A stretch of 64,000 nucleotides of DNA from Agriotes lineatus (taxonomy: Eukaryota > Arthropoda > Insecta > Coleoptera > Elateridae), in assembly GCA_940337035.1 (NCBI GenBank), contig CALNHX010003634.1:62001-126000 (forward strand). Reading direction: 5' to 3'. Under the pieces are notes generated by a model. That model searched no databases and had not been told where the DNA came from. It saw nothing but the letters and a program-made list of their open reading frames with translations. Below are positions 22,871 through 35,031 of this stretch, in pieces; within the stretch, counting starts at the first letter, position 1; every line of letters starts with the position of its first letter. The position numbers and the translations under genes were made by a program.

Positions 22871-22876
22871 ATTAAA
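22871..22876 (+). terminator. Candidate polyadenylation signal of the cuticular gene
   Basis: ATTAAA 62 nt after the stop codon. AATAAG at about 22840 is a weaker alternative. Confidence 0.4.
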
Positions 22877-22879
22877 ATT

Positions 22880-24890
22880 ATATGGCTTGGTTGAAAACAT
22901 TACATGCATACATTATCTGGAAATATGACGTGGATAAATATGACAGGCATATTTGTCTGTATCAAATTGTATGCAAATATCGCAAACAGCAAATAATAAA
23001 AGGTTTTGTTTATATAGTCCCATCAAGACTTATACATGAGTAAAGTATGAATTTGGATTGTCCAACAATCAAATCCGGATATGAAGTTCCATATAGTATG
23101 TGTTTCGAATAACCAAATGTATATGATTGAACCATGAATGAAAATTGAATGCTATTTGACATTAACCTTTTTGGGAACCAACGCGTGTGAGAAAACAAAG
23201 TAATTCATTAAACTTCTAGAAATACCTTTTTGAATTTCTTGCTATTGCTATAAAGTCGTTAACTCTTACTATATTACTACACCTTTTTCTTTACTATTTC
23301 ATTTAGGTGTTGGTTTTCTTCGTGTTCTTCATTTCGATCTTCTTTCTATATATTTCTTTCTATTTACTACTTACTTTTGTTATTTGTGTATAGCTATAGT
23401 ATTTAATATGTTAGAAGTAGTGTTCTACACCTTTTGCATGAATTCTGTTTCTAAATAGCAATAACAGAATGATTCTTGGTAGCACATAAATAGTTGGCTT
23501 TCTTTATTTTGCAATTTCTATTAGTATCTAATATATTAAAGACAGTATTGCACCTACACCTTTTGCATTAACATTATTCTTTCTGCTTCTACTTCTTTTC
23601 ATATTCCAATTTCATTTTCATTCTTTTATTTACTCATAAAACATTGAGTTTATTACAAGTGGGGTAATATTTACACTTTTTGTATGCTTACTATTTCTAA
23701 ATGATGGTAGAAGTATTTATTATTCTTGCTGCTGGGTTCTTTTTTATTTTATAGTTTCTTTTCAATTGCCTATGTTATTTATTCATTAAATATCCATATA
23801 CTTGAAGCATAACATTTCCTCTATTTCTAGATCACATTTAATTTTCTTTCTATTTAGTACTATCGTCTATACTTTTATCCTTAATTTTGCTAGTCAATGA
23901 TATGGGTAAGAAATTTGTAAGAAACATTTAAATGAGCAGAAAATTTCTAAAAAACAGCTTCTGAGATTAAAAAATTGTAACTAATGTTTACTTAATATAT
24001 GATAAATTATTAAGTAGATTTGGTATAACAATATCTATGTATTTTTTTAAAGAAAAAGTGGTTAATCTTCTTAATGGTTGTAGAAAGGTAGATCAGCTGT
24101 TTCTTTATTATGATATTTTTCTAGTTTTATTTAGATCTTATCTCATTATTTATATTTTGAAGGCACCAATTAGTTATAAATTTTTGCATACCTTAATTTA
24201 ATTTGTCATATTTTCAAGGTAGCTGCATCCTTACCTATGCTACTATTCAAACTATTTTCTATACCTTTATTTCATCTTGTTTATATTTTCAAGGCAGCTC
24301 TATTCTTACTATACCACTGTTCTAGTTTTCTATCTATATCTTTACTGAATTTCTTATATCATTAAAACTTTGCCTTTGCTCTATTTTCGTTAATATTGAT
24401 TCCTTTTTTATCTTCGTTCTAACTTATTTTTTCTTTTGTTTCGTACATTTTTAGCAATTCTACCTATTATTTCGATCTGACTATTTAGTTTTAACCTATA
24501 TAAGAATTATATTTTGGTATGCAAAATAATTGACTGAAAGAATTGGGCGGCTAGCACATGATGAATATTATTAGTCAACTTTATAAAAAAATAATAAAAC
24601 ATTTGTGCTGAGTCATATTTACAAGCTCTTTAAATGATAATAAAAATGCATCTACAAGTATAAGTAATTAGATACAATACAGCATAATATGTTACCATTA
24701 AAGAATGGGTTTAATCTATCTTGAATTTTAAAGCTTCTGTGATTTTAAAATTCAGCAGCAGATTATTTTTAATCTCATTTGCTGTTGCTCTATGTGGGAT
24801 ACTGGTTCTTCACTATTCTGCTTCTTCATTTACCTAAATGCTTCCTTTCTTCTATATTTTTTCTATTACTTTCTTATTTCTATTCTGGAT
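22880..24890. other. Pyrimidine-rich region, no gene recognised
   Basis: The plus strand is T/C-rich, with TTCTTTCTATTT phrases recurring irregularly and a CACCTTTTGCAT motif repeated near 23430 and 23555. It resembles very decayed satellite sequence leading into the array at 24.9 kb. Confidence 0.4.
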
Positions 24891-24899
24891 TTTAAAATG

Positions 24900-27800
24900 C
24901 TCTTTGCGTAGAAGGTCAAATAGATGCTTCACTGTTTATTAAGGTAATTTTCACTTAACTGGACAAGAGACATTGTAATTTTTATCTTCAATGCTTCATT
25001 CTTCTATTTCAACAATTAATTTTCTATTTCTGTTCTGAATTCCGGTAATGTTTTGTTCTTAAAATACTATACTATTATTCTTGAACATACTTCCACCGAT
25101 GCTACTGTGTAAATGCTTATTTCTTTCTATGATTTAGCAACAATTAAAAGGGTAAATAAATAATTTTCTGCTTAGTTTATAAGTGTGATTTTCGCTTAAC
25201 TATTTAGGAGATATTTTCATTTTCATCTTCAATTCTTCTTTTTTTGTATTTGAACTAATAATTTCTTATTTCTGTGCTGTATGTTAATTCGGGTAAATGT
25301 TATTTTTAAAATATCATATACCTACTATTATTTTTAAGCATGCTGCTATCGCTGCCATTGTGTAAATGCTTATTTCTTTCTATGCTCAAACTGAGTTTAT
25401 ATCTTTTAGCATAATTAGAAGCGCACATAAATACTTTTCTGTTTAGTTCAAACATGTTATTTTCAGTTAACTTATCAGGAGATATTTTAATTTTCATCTT
25501 CAATGCTTATTTTTTTCTATTTGTAGGTACTATTAATTTCCTATCTCTGTTCTGAATTTTAATTTGGGTAAGGTTTTGCTCTTAAAATGTTATATACTAT
25601 TATTCTTAAGCATGCTGTTACCGATGCCATTGTTTAAACACTTATTTCTTATTATGCACAAACTGAGTCTAAATCTTTTAGTATACTTAGAATGGTAGAT
25701 AAATACATTTCTCTTTAGTTTATAAATGCGATTTTCACGTAACTAATCATGAAATATTTTTATTTTTGTCTTCAATTCTTCTTTTCTTCTATTTCAACTA
25801 TTAATTTTTTATTTCTGTTCTGAATCTTAATTTGGGTAAGGTTTTGCTCTTAAAATGTCATATACTATTAAACTTAAGCATGCTGTTACCGATGCCATTG
25901 TGTAAATACTTATTTCTTATTATGCTCAAACTGAGTCTAAATCTTTTAGTATACTTAGAAGGGTAGATAAATATATTTCTGTTTAGTTTATAAACGCGAT
26001 TTTCACTTAACTAATTATGAAATATTTAAAATTTTAATTTTCAATTCTTCTTTTCTTCTATTTCAACTATTAATTTCTTATTTCTGTTCTGAATTGTTAA
26101 TTTGGGTAATGATTCGTTCTTAAAATATCATATACTATTTATTCTTAAGTATGCTGTTAACCATGCCATTGTGTAAAAACGTATTTCTTACTATGCTCAA
26201 ACTGAGTTTAAATCTTTTAGTATACTTAGAAGGGTAGATAAATACATTTCTTTAGTTTAATGACACGATTTTCGCTTAACTAATCAGGAAGTATTTTAAA
26301 TTTAATCTTCAATTCTTCTTTTCTTCTATTTCAACTCTTATTTTCCTATTTCTGTTCTGAATGTTAATTTGGATAATGCTTCATTCTTAAAATATCATAT
26401 ACTATTAATTCTTAAGCATGCTGTTACCGATGCCATTGCGTAAACACTTATTTCTTACTATGCTCACACTATGTTTAAATCTTTTAGTATACTTAGGAGG
26501 GTAGATAAATGCATTTCTGTTTATTTTATAAACGCGATTTTCACTAAACTAATCATGAAATATTTTTATTTTCATCTTCAATTCTTCTTTTCTTCTATTT
26601 CAACTATTAATTTTTTATTTCTGTTCTGAATTTTAATTTGGGTATTGTGTTGCTCTTAAAATGTCATATACCTACTATTATTCTTAAGCATGCTGCTACC
26701 GATGCCATTGTGGAAATGCTTATTTCTTACTATGCTCAAACTAAGTTTAAATCTTTTAGTATACTTAGAAGGGTAGATAAATATATTTCTGTTTAGTTTA
26801 TAAACGCGATTTTCACTTAACTAATCATGAAATATTTTAAATTTTAATCTTCAATTCTTCTTTTCTTCTATTTCAACTATTAATTTCTTTTTCTGTTCTA
26901 AATGTTAATTTGGGTAATGATTCGTTCTTAAAATATCATATACTATTTACTCTTAAGCATGCTGTTAACCATGTCATTGTGTAAAAACGTATTTCTTACT
27001 AGGCTCAAACTGAGTCTAAATCTTTTAGTATACTTAGAAAGGTAGATAAATACACTTCTGTTTAGTTTATAAACGCGATTTTCACTTAACTAATCATGAA
27101 ATATTTTTATTTTCATCTTCAATTCTTCTTTTCTTCTATTTCAACTATTAATTTTTTATTTCTGTTCTGAATTTTAATTTGGGTAATGTGTTGCTCTTAA
27201 AATGTCATATACCTACTATTATTCTTAAGCATGCTGCTACCGATGCCATTGTGGAAATGCTTATTTCTTACTATGCTCAAACTAAGTTTAAATCTTTTAG
27301 TATACTTAGAAGGGTAGATAAATATATTTCTGTTTAGTTTATAAACGCGATTTTCACTTAACTAATCATGAAATATTTTAAATTTTAATCTTCAATTCTT
27401 CTTTTCTTCTATTTCAACTATTAATTTCTTTTTCTGTTCTGAATGTTAATTTGGGTAATGATTCTTTCTTAAAATATCATATACTATTTACTCTTAAGCA
27501 TGCTGTTAACCATGTCATTGTGTAAAAACGTATTTCTTACTATGCTCAAACTGAGTTTAAATCTATTAGTATACTTAGAAGGGTAGATAAATACATTTCT
27601 TTAGTTTAATGACATTATTTTCGCTTAACTAATCAGGAAGTATTTTAAATTTAATCTTCAATTCTTCTTTTCTTCTATTTCAACTCTTATTTTCCTATTT
27701 CTGTTCTGAATGTTAATTTGGATAATGCTTCGTTCTTAAAATATCATATACTATTAATTCTTAAGCATGCTGTTACTGATGCCATTGTGTAAACACTTAT

Positions 27801-28940
27801 TTCTTACTATGCTCACACTAAGTTTAAATCATTTAGTATACTTAGGAGGGTAGATAAATGCATTTCTGTTTAGTTTATAAACGCGATTTTCTCTAAACTA
27901 ATCATGAAATATTTTTATTTTCATCTTCAATTCTTCTTTTCTTCTATTTCAACTCTTAATTTTCTATTTCTGTTCTGAATTTTAATTTGGGTAATGGTTT
28001 GCTCTTAAAATGTCATATACCTACTATTATTCTTAAGCATGCTGCTACCGATGCCATTGTGAAAATGCTTATTTCTTACTATGCTCAAACTAAGTTTAAA
28101 TCTTTTAGTGTACTTAGAAGGGTAGATAAATACATTTCTGTTTAGTTTATAAACGCGATTTCACTTAACTAGTAATGAAACATTTTAAATTTAATCTTCA
28201 GTTCTTCTTTTCTTCTATTTCAACTATTAATTTTCTATTTTTGTTCTGAATGTTAATTTGGGTAATGCTTCGTTCTTAAAATATATACTATTATTCTTAA
28301 GCATGCTGTTACCGCTGCCATTGTTTAAACACTTATTTCTTATTATGCTCAAACTGAGTCTAAATCATTTAGTATACTTAGAAGGGTAGATAAATACATT
28401 TCTGTTTAGTTTATAAACGCGATTTTCACTTAACTAATCATGAAATATTTTTATTTTCATCTTCAATCTTCTTTTTTTTTATTTCAACTATTAATTTTCT
28501 ATTTCTGTTCTGAATTTTAATTTGGGTAATGGTTTGCTCTTAAAATGTCATATACCTACTATTATTCTTAAGCATGCTGCTATCGATGCCATTGTGAAAA
28601 TGCTTATTTCTTACTATGCTCAAACTAAGTTTAAATCTTTTAGTGTACTTAGAAGGGTAGATAAATACATTTCTGTTTAGTTTAAAAACGCGATTTCACT
28701 TAACTAGTAATGAAACATTTTAAATTTAATCTTCAGTTCTTCTTTTCTTCTATTTCAACTATTAATTTTCTATTTTTGTTCTGAATGTTAATTTGGGTAA
28801 TGCTTCGTCCTTAAAATATATACTATTATTCTTAAGCATGCTGTCGCCGATGCCATTGTGTAAACACTTATTTGTTACTATGCTCAAATTGAGTCTAAAT
28901 CTTTTAGTGTACTTAGAAAGGTAGATAAATACATTTGAAA
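24900..28940. repeat. Satellite array, about 269-bp unit, about 14 copies
   Basis: The landmark AAGCATGCTG (or a variant) occurs near 25338, 25609, 25877, 26149, 26415, 26688, 26957, 27228, 27497, 27766, 28037, 28302, 28569 and 28836, spaced 265-273 bp. Each unit has CTTCAATTCTTCTTTTCTTC, a TCTGTTCTGAAT block, TTAGTATACTTAGAAGGGTAGATAAAT and ATAAACGCGATTTTCACTTAAC. Copies fall into subtypes (A with ACCTACTATTATTC and CTGCTACC; B with GTTAACCATG; C with TTAATTCTTAAG), and the subtype order B-C-A repeats about 1348 bp apart, a higher-order repeat. Units to the left of 25.3 kb are more divergent. Confidence 0.92.
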
Positions 28941-29825
28941 TCGTTTTGAAAAATATCTAGCCTAGAAGCGCAGGTGGATGCTTTTCTGCTGATTACTATT
29001 ATAAAGGTAGTTTTCACGTAACAGATAAGGAGATACTACTGTTAAATGATAATTATTAAATTATTTTAGTTTTACATGTCTTCGCTTTTAAATAGCTAAG
29101 GTCTATTTTCAATCTAATGTACCATAATGCTGTATATAAATGCTCATACTTAGCTTAGTACAATCAGTCAATCGTTTATTGGAACATTTATACTACATCA
29201 TTGTTACTTTTCATATTATAGTTTCTTATGCTTATCACAGTTCACTTTAAATATCTACTATGTTGAGATTTATTTTGCTACTGCTTCTTTCGTTGGCTTT
29301 CGCTAGCATGCTAATCTGTATACCAACTTCTCTTCTTCATACTGCTCTTACGCTTTTTTCAATTTTAGTCTTAATATAATAAAGTACAAATATCATTTTA
29401 AAGTTAACGTAAAAATACAAATAATCTGAAGTAATACATCTTCATTCATAGCTATTCTTATCAACAATAATGAAAAAATATATACTTTTGCTCTTATTTA
29501 ATTACTATATTGGTGTTATATTAAATGGATATATGCTTGTATTGGTGTTAGTAAATTTCTGCTACTTGACGTCTTTAATCTGTCTAAAAGTCCCTATTAT
29601 TTTCTTTTCTTCCGTTTTTTATTCTCTTTTACTTATTTTTCTTTTTTTCAAAACTTTGTTTTCTCGTCAAATTTGTGGTTTATCTAAATAAATATAACAG
29701 CCTATATCTTAGTCACATTGTATTGTAATTACATCAAGTAGATATGTAGTTTTAATGCAGTATTAAAACTAAATATCTATTTAAAAAATAGTAAATAGTA
29801 AATTACTATAACTTTATTTTGTCAA
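28941..29825. other. no gene recognised
   Basis: AT-rich. An open frame at 29470-29691 is hydrophobic (poly-Leu/Phe) but this is expected from T-rich sequence and I do not call it a gene. Confidence 0.35.
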
Positions 29826-30011
29826 ATGGCTTTCAAGAATATAAGTGCAAATAAAAGCATTTTTACAAAAAGCTGTGTTTTATTACTTTTTCTGAGTATT
29901 ATATTTATAGCAACTGTCTTAGGAAAACGTCCAGTAAACCCAAAAATGCACAGAAGGAAAATTTACCCAGTAGCGTCAACATATGTACGGCGTGTACTGT
30001 ATGTTAACTAA
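29826..30011 (+). CDS. Possible small secreted peptide (61 aa)
   Basis: The start context CAAATGG is good. Residues 1-32 look like a signal peptide: a polar N-region with two Lys, a hydrophobic core (VLLLFLSIIFIATVLG), then a basic segment KRPVNPKMHRRKIYPV. Lys/Arg pairs at the start (KR) and in the middle (HRRK) could be prohormone-processing sites, leaving a short peptide between them. The tail VRRVLYVN may be read-through into an intron: a GTAC occurs just before it but is a poor donor. I do not recognise the family, and a chance ORF is quite possible. Confidence 0.35.
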   Translation: MAFKNISANKSIFTKSCVLLLFLSIIFIATVLGKRPVNPKMHRRKIYPVASTYVRRVLYVN

Positions 30012-30806
30012 GGAAACATAGAGGGACCACACCGTAAAAGATTATTTCACTAAAATTGCAATTACTGCTTTCCAGCTGCCAGCTGCAAAATTGCATGTTG
30101 GGACAAATATTTATAAAGTAACAAATCTATGATACAAAATGTGTTATTTTTTATGAAATTCTTAAATAACCTCGTATGGTTAGAAAATCAGTACAAAACA
30201 TTCATTAAAACAAAATAGACATGAAGCGAAAAATTATGTTTAAGGTTAATTTTCTGGACTTCTTGTCATTCGATAAAGTATGTATTGTTACAGAAACTAA
30301 AGGCATAATACTTCAGCTTCTTCGGTGCAAATGGCAAATTAGTATTTTCCCATCTGAAGTCTTACACCTAAATTTTATACCTAGATTTGATATAAATTTC
30401 TAACTGTACCTTGATGAAGACCGGTTTTGAGGTGACAAGTAAACAACCCTTTACAGCATTCGTGATAAAATTCCAAGAAAGGTCACTGAGCCATATGTAC
30501 AGCGCGGCATAAAAGTTATGGATTACTAAATAACATCACAAACTAGAACTATTTATTTTGAAAGTTTTGCTGGTAATAATATAATTTCTTTGAAGTTCAT
30601 ACATTATACGACACATAAAACATAAAAAACTATACTGATTGGTGGGGGCTAGTACGATCACAGAAACATGCAATTCAAATGCTCTTTTATACTAATACAC
30701 CTTGATTCTTTTTAAATGTAGAATAGTTTTGCATAGTAACAATATGAAGCAATTTATATAGTGGATTACAAAAGAAACAGAGTAGATAAGTAAAAAACAG
30801 TTCAAG
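30012..30806. other. no gene recognised
   Basis: AT-rich sequence to the left of the TTAA-bounded element. A 60-codon open frame at 30221-30403 has no recognisable feature. Confidence 0.35.
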
Positions 30807-31296
30807 TTAAGAGGGGCCCGTAAAGGGTAGGGGGTAGAAAAATTATCATACATTTACAATATTGATTATAGGTGTCGCTTATAGTAATACATTGAGAATT
30901 TTCGACGAATGATAAGTACGAGGCGCGCGGGAGGAAAGAGCCATCTACTTGTACTACTGTATCATAGGTGGTGGCAATGCGGATGAAATAAGCTGCATTT
31001 TTCAGCACCCACAAGGCCAAGACCGTCCGCGTATTGTTCTGTGCTTCCGGCCCCAATACTGACCCTGACGTTGTAGTAGTTGCTTGCACGTGTTTCGTAA
31101 TTTTTTACTCGTTGTGTGTATCTTGCAGTGTGTTTAGTAATTTTTACTCGTTGTGTGTATCCTGCAGTAAGTTTCTATGCGAATGCTGTTGTTGAGATTC
31201 GCTGATTATTTTGGAAATATACTTGCATTTTTACGGTATTACAAAGCGGCAGTGGTAAAACAAATTCCAGAAAACAATAATTGCCGAGTTTATTAT

Positions 31297-31709
31297 TAGT
31301 GATGGGAACACTCGAAATATTTCAATAATTGATTATTAGTAATTGAGATATTCTAATAATCGACTAATATTAGTTTTTAAAAATTTGTAGTACAATTAGT
31401 TAGTTACTTTTCTCGGGCCAGGCTTCTCGGTTTATCCGAATATATTGCATGCGGCGTATTATCGTACGTGGATCGCCACCTGATGTAACTTCACTCTTCT
31501 CAGAATCGCCGCTAGCCACTTTAACATTTGGCTAATTTCTACTACGATAGTATTGTTGTTGGTTTATTATTTTACTTTGCGTGAAGTGAAAATCGGCGTC
31601 GAGTTTTTTTCAGAAATTTAGTAGTAGGTACTCATTTTTAAACCTAAAACAATTATATCCTTAATAATCCATTAATGCGATTATTACATATCGATTATTT
31701 CCATCACTA
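31297..31709. mobile_element. MITE with TAGTGATGG ends (hAT-like)
   Basis: The 413-bp unit starts TAGTGATGGGA and ends TCCATCACTA; AT-rich sequence just inside (ATTGATTATTAG / ATCGATTATT) is also roughly complementary. The flanks share TTATTAT, compatible with a 7-8 bp duplication, but they are low-complexity. Confidence 0.6.
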
Positions 31710-31934
31710 TTATTATCAATAATTTAACATTTAGCTATTGTAAAAACTCTTAATTGCGCACAAATTGGACAGTAATCAACGGATTTTAACGAATTTTGGG
31801 TTGGTAGTGTAATCAAAAGAAGGTAGTTTCACTTCATATAAATTATACAAAAATAAATCAAGGTACTTTAATACAAACAAATTTTAAAATCGCCCTTCTT
31901 TACATACGTCCACATTTGTAATTTGAATAAATAG

Positions 31935-32197
31935 AAGATGCTAGTCCTTGGAAACGATTGACAAAAAAAAGTCCAGGTCAGCACTTTAAAAACTTTATGG
32001 GAAAATGTGACTCCCAGCAAAATAGTAAATTAAGAAGACGACTCTTTTCTGTACACACAGAAGAAAAAAATGTAAAACCAAAAAAACTAAAGGAAAAAGC
32101 GGTTCCAAATAAAGATTATGGGAAAAATGCAGAAGAGCCTCCAGAAGACCCTGACATTTTATTGATGGAATGTAATTGTATTTTGGACACATTACAG
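31935..32197 (+). CDS. YqaJ-type exonuclease gene, first visible exon
   Basis: The frame opens after a plausible acceptor (AATAG|AAGATG) and encodes DASPWKRLTKKSPGQHFKNFM..., a basic linker (VKPKKLKEKAVPNKDYGKNAE) and PEDPDILLMECNCILDTLQ, ending at donor GTAAGT in phase 0. No in-frame ATG starts the exon naturally, so one or more upstream exons are probably missing or not recognised. In insect genomes similar proteins carry extra N-terminal domains; I see none here. Confidence 0.7.
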
Positions 32198-32254
32198 GTA
32201 AGTTTATATTTTTACATTAATAATATTTAGAAATGTTTAATGTTTTAATGGTAG

Positions 32255-32573
32255 GTTACCACAGAACGAAGGGACGAGATTGAAGAATTGTCTCGTGGCC
32301 AGTTTGGAAATGATTTTTATGAATGTGAAAGAAGATTGCGATTGACTGCTTCGTTGTTTGGAAAAGTGGTAAAGAGGAAGCCATATACGCCATGTCATGG
32401 TACCGTAAAAGCATGTTTGGTAAATACCAATTTCTACTCCGAAGCCTGCGAGTATGGAATAGCTAACGAAAGTGTAGCAATTGGTTTATTTGAAAAGAAA
32501 ATGCAGCTGAATGTACACAAAAGTGGTTTATGGGTAGATTCTGATTATGGTTTTCTTGGCGCATCACCTGATG
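32255..32573 (+). CDS. YqaJ-type exonuclease gene, second visible exon
   Basis: Flanked by a 57-nt intron (acceptor GGTAG) and a 53-nt intron (donor GTAACA, phase 1). It encodes the core of a YqaJ / lambda-exonuclease fold: ERRLRLTASLFGKVVKRK, EACEYGIANESVAIGLFE (a conserved Glu of the active-site region) and GFLGASPDG, whose Asp is a predicted metal ligand. Tiny introns with good sites and uninterrupted frames indicate a gene that was functional recently. Confidence 0.88.
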
Positions 32574-32626
32574 GTAACATAAAAACAACAAGCAACAACT
32601 TTATGTCTTGTGTATTACTTTTGCAG

Positions 32627-32805
32627 GCCTTACTTCAGATGATGCAATTATAGAAGTAAAATGTTTGAAACTAGGATCAAGTAATGTGCCAATTGCAGAC
32701 ATGAGTGCAGTGATTGAATTCAAAAATCAACAAAAAAAGACCGTTTGTCTGCAAAAAAAGGATGGGGTTATAAAATTAAAACGCAATCATGACTATTATT
32801 ACCAG
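32627..32805 (+). CDS. YqaJ-type exonuclease gene, third visible exon
   Basis: Starts after TTTTGCAG. The split codon gives Gly, then LTSDDAIIEVKC; E-x-K in IIEVKC is the second half of the PD-(D/E)xK nuclease site. It ends HDYYYQ at donor GTACTG, phase 0. Confidence 0.88.
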
Positions 32806-32859
32806 GTACTGATACAAATAAATATTGATTTAATGAGTACTAAACACATTCAATTTTAG

Positions 32860-33174
32860 GTGCAGGGGCAACTAAATATTACAAAAAAATCTAAGTGCTA
32901 TTTTGTAGTCTACGCTGGCGATAATATAGAATTGTTTGTCGAAGAAATTTATAAGGATACTGAATTTTGGACAAAAGTAATGTTGCCAAAATTAACCCAA
33001 TTTTATAAAGAATGTATAGCCCCGGAGATCGTTAGTAATAGGCTAGGAAAAGGCCAGAAATGTATAGATCCTGTATATATAACAGATGCAATAAAACTTC
33101 ATGAGGAAAAGAAAGCGAAAGAGGCAACAAAGAAGCTAGAGATACAGAACCAAAATAAAATTACACCAGCATGA
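32860..33174 (+). CDS. YqaJ-type exonuclease gene, last exon
   Basis: After a 54-nt intron the frame continues VQGQLNITKKSKCYFVVYAG, where the Gln of QGQL is a conserved catalytic-motif residue of this nuclease fold, then an amphipathic helical tail and a Lys/Glu-rich end (LHEEKKAKEATKKLEIQNQNK) to a TGA. The visible exons sum to 357 residues without a stop or frameshift. The likely activity is 5'-3' exonuclease or resection of DNA ends, as in phage and viral recombinases. In insects such genes are usually multicopy and transposon-associated. Cellular role unknown. Confidence 0.88.
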   Translation: MQGQLNITKKSKCYFVVYAGDNIELFVEEIYKDTEFWTKVMLPKLTQFYKECIAPEIVSNRLGKGQKCIDPVYITDAIKLHEEKKAKEATKKLEIQNQNKITPA

Positions 33175-33239
33175 AATCTATGGTTTAGAACTCCGTGTAC
33201 TTTTCTTTTCCCCCTCTACCTATATTTTTATTGAATCTT

Positions 33240-33430
33240 TAAAATATTCACTTATAATACCATGAGTAATCAAAGTTATGTAGAATATTTTTGCTGTGGT
33301 ATCACGAATGTCATTGCGATTAGGTTCGATTAGGACGAGTGTGCAATGGACATGAGTCGTTATACACCGCAAAATATTCTACTTACTTTGACTAAGAATG
33401 GCATTCGAGGGACTATTCAATGAACCTAAC
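33240..33430. repeat. Imperfect foldback
   Basis: ATCAAAGTTATGTAGAATATTTTTGC and following sequence (about 33267-33315) is inverted at about 33350-33406. Arms are about 50 bp, 75-80 percent complementary. It lies just 3' of the YqaJ gene. The rest of 33430-33750 shows nothing recognisable. Confidence 0.55.
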
Positions 33431-33753
33431 TACTTTTTCAAATTAGTTTTCAATAAATCTAGCAACCAACTATGCAATTTATATAGTAACAAAACACTAA
33501 TAATTGCATTTTTTCTATAGCACATGTTAAAGTGTGCTTTTATCAACTCAAAACAAAAGGTAAAGTTTTACTTTAACAGCAAGGGTAGATAAAGTAGCAC
33601 TTTAACATCAAGGATAGATAAGAAATTTAATTTTCTAACTTTTGTTTAAATTAAATGTGACAGCTTCGTATTATCGTAGCAACCCAATCTAGCTACTGAC
33701 ATTTTGAAATGTGATTGACTGTCATTATTTTCTTTTGAAATTGTTAAAGTTCT

Positions 33754-33893
33754 TGCTATAGAAAAAAATATTGTATTATACACGACGATAAAGTTATTTC
33801 TATCCACTCTTGAATCATTAACGTCTCGACGTTAAACGATTCACTCGTGGATAAAATTTAACTTTATCGTCTTGTATAATAAATTACTATTTT
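33754..33893. repeat. Hairpin element C
   Basis: Begins GCTATAGAAAAAAATATTGTAT and ends GTATAATAAATTACTATTTTC. The stem ACGACGATAAAGTTA...TATCCACTC...GAATCATTAACGTC pairs with its complement, leaving a loop of only a few bases. Ends match the other hairpin elements; the stem does not. Confidence 0.78.
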
Positions 33894-34380
33894 CTAATCA
33901 AAATCACATTTATTTAAAATATTCAAGGGTAATACCACAAGTGTCACATTGTGAATTTTCATTGGTCACTTTTTGACAGATGACAGGTTAATTGAATAGT
34001 CAATCCAAATTTTAAAACATACTATCATTTCAGATGTTCTTAATATGATTGGTATTTACTTAGTTAATAATAACATTCTCCTTAAAATTTTACATATAAT
34101 TTTTTATTATTAAAAATGTATGTAGGTATTTACTAAATAGTTTTTAATAAAAAATTTATTATAATATTGAAGCACCAATTGTAATAAAATGACTGAATAA
34201 ATTTTGTTGTGTTTAAACATTTAATATTTAACAAATTGAAAATATGTACTCGAAGTTTAGCTTTTCTATCGTAGCCTAACTTTAACCCTACTTAATAATT
34301 ATATTTAAAAAAGTTGGCTGAATGTAGAATATAGTCCAGCCACACTCAGTAGCAACTGAATTGCAGCATAATACTGTTGC

Positions 34381-35031
34381 TTTTTACTTCCTTTTACAAT
34401 AAAGAAAGTATTGGATTCACCCCAAAAATTGGGAAATTGGGTTTTCAACAGATCTTCACGCTTTAGAGTCCCCTGAACCCAAAAAACATATTTTTTTTCA
34501 TTAGTCTGTCTGTCTGTGAACAGAATATCTGAAAAACAAATAAGGTATGGCATTGAAACTTCATATATAAGTTTTGTGTACTATGTAGATGCGACAGCAA
34601 GCTTTTGAAGAAAATCGCATAAGCGGAAGTAGGTGTTTACTCTTGTGATTTTTCAGTTTTTTTGGATTTTTTCAAAAACGGCTCTAACGATTTTTTTCAA
34701 ACTTCACATTTTTATTACATTTTTAATGTGTATTGATGTGAGATAAGTAATTTTCCAGTTGAATACTTCTAAAATGGGTTTCTTTTGTTTTTTTTTTATT
34801 AACTCCTATTTTAAATAGAACACCCGGTATATTGTTACATTTTTGAATTCAGCTTAAAATTTTAGAGAAAATGTGTCTCTTCAACTAACGCTCTATTTTG
34901 TACCGTTTTTGTAGAATTTGTAATTTTTGAAAAATTTTGAAAAATGCTTAAAAATTTTAAATCAAATGTTTGGCTAATTATAAGATCACTGCAAAAGGAA
35001 GTTGTGTGCGTGTATCACACCAGATTTTTTA
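34381..35031 (+). mobile_element. Repeat element R650, copy 2
   Basis: Direct-orientation copy of 19026-19714, with a shorter microsatellite. It lies inside the TTAA-bounded element that carries the YqaJ gene. Confidence 0.75.

Noticed and set aside
29470..29691. Membrane protein ORF of 73 aa
   Set aside because: It is hydrophobic only because the region is T-rich; no conserved feature.
30802..31089. 95-aa minus-strand ORF at the left end of the TTAA element
   Set aside because: It runs through the terminal repeat and has no recognisable domain or splice context.
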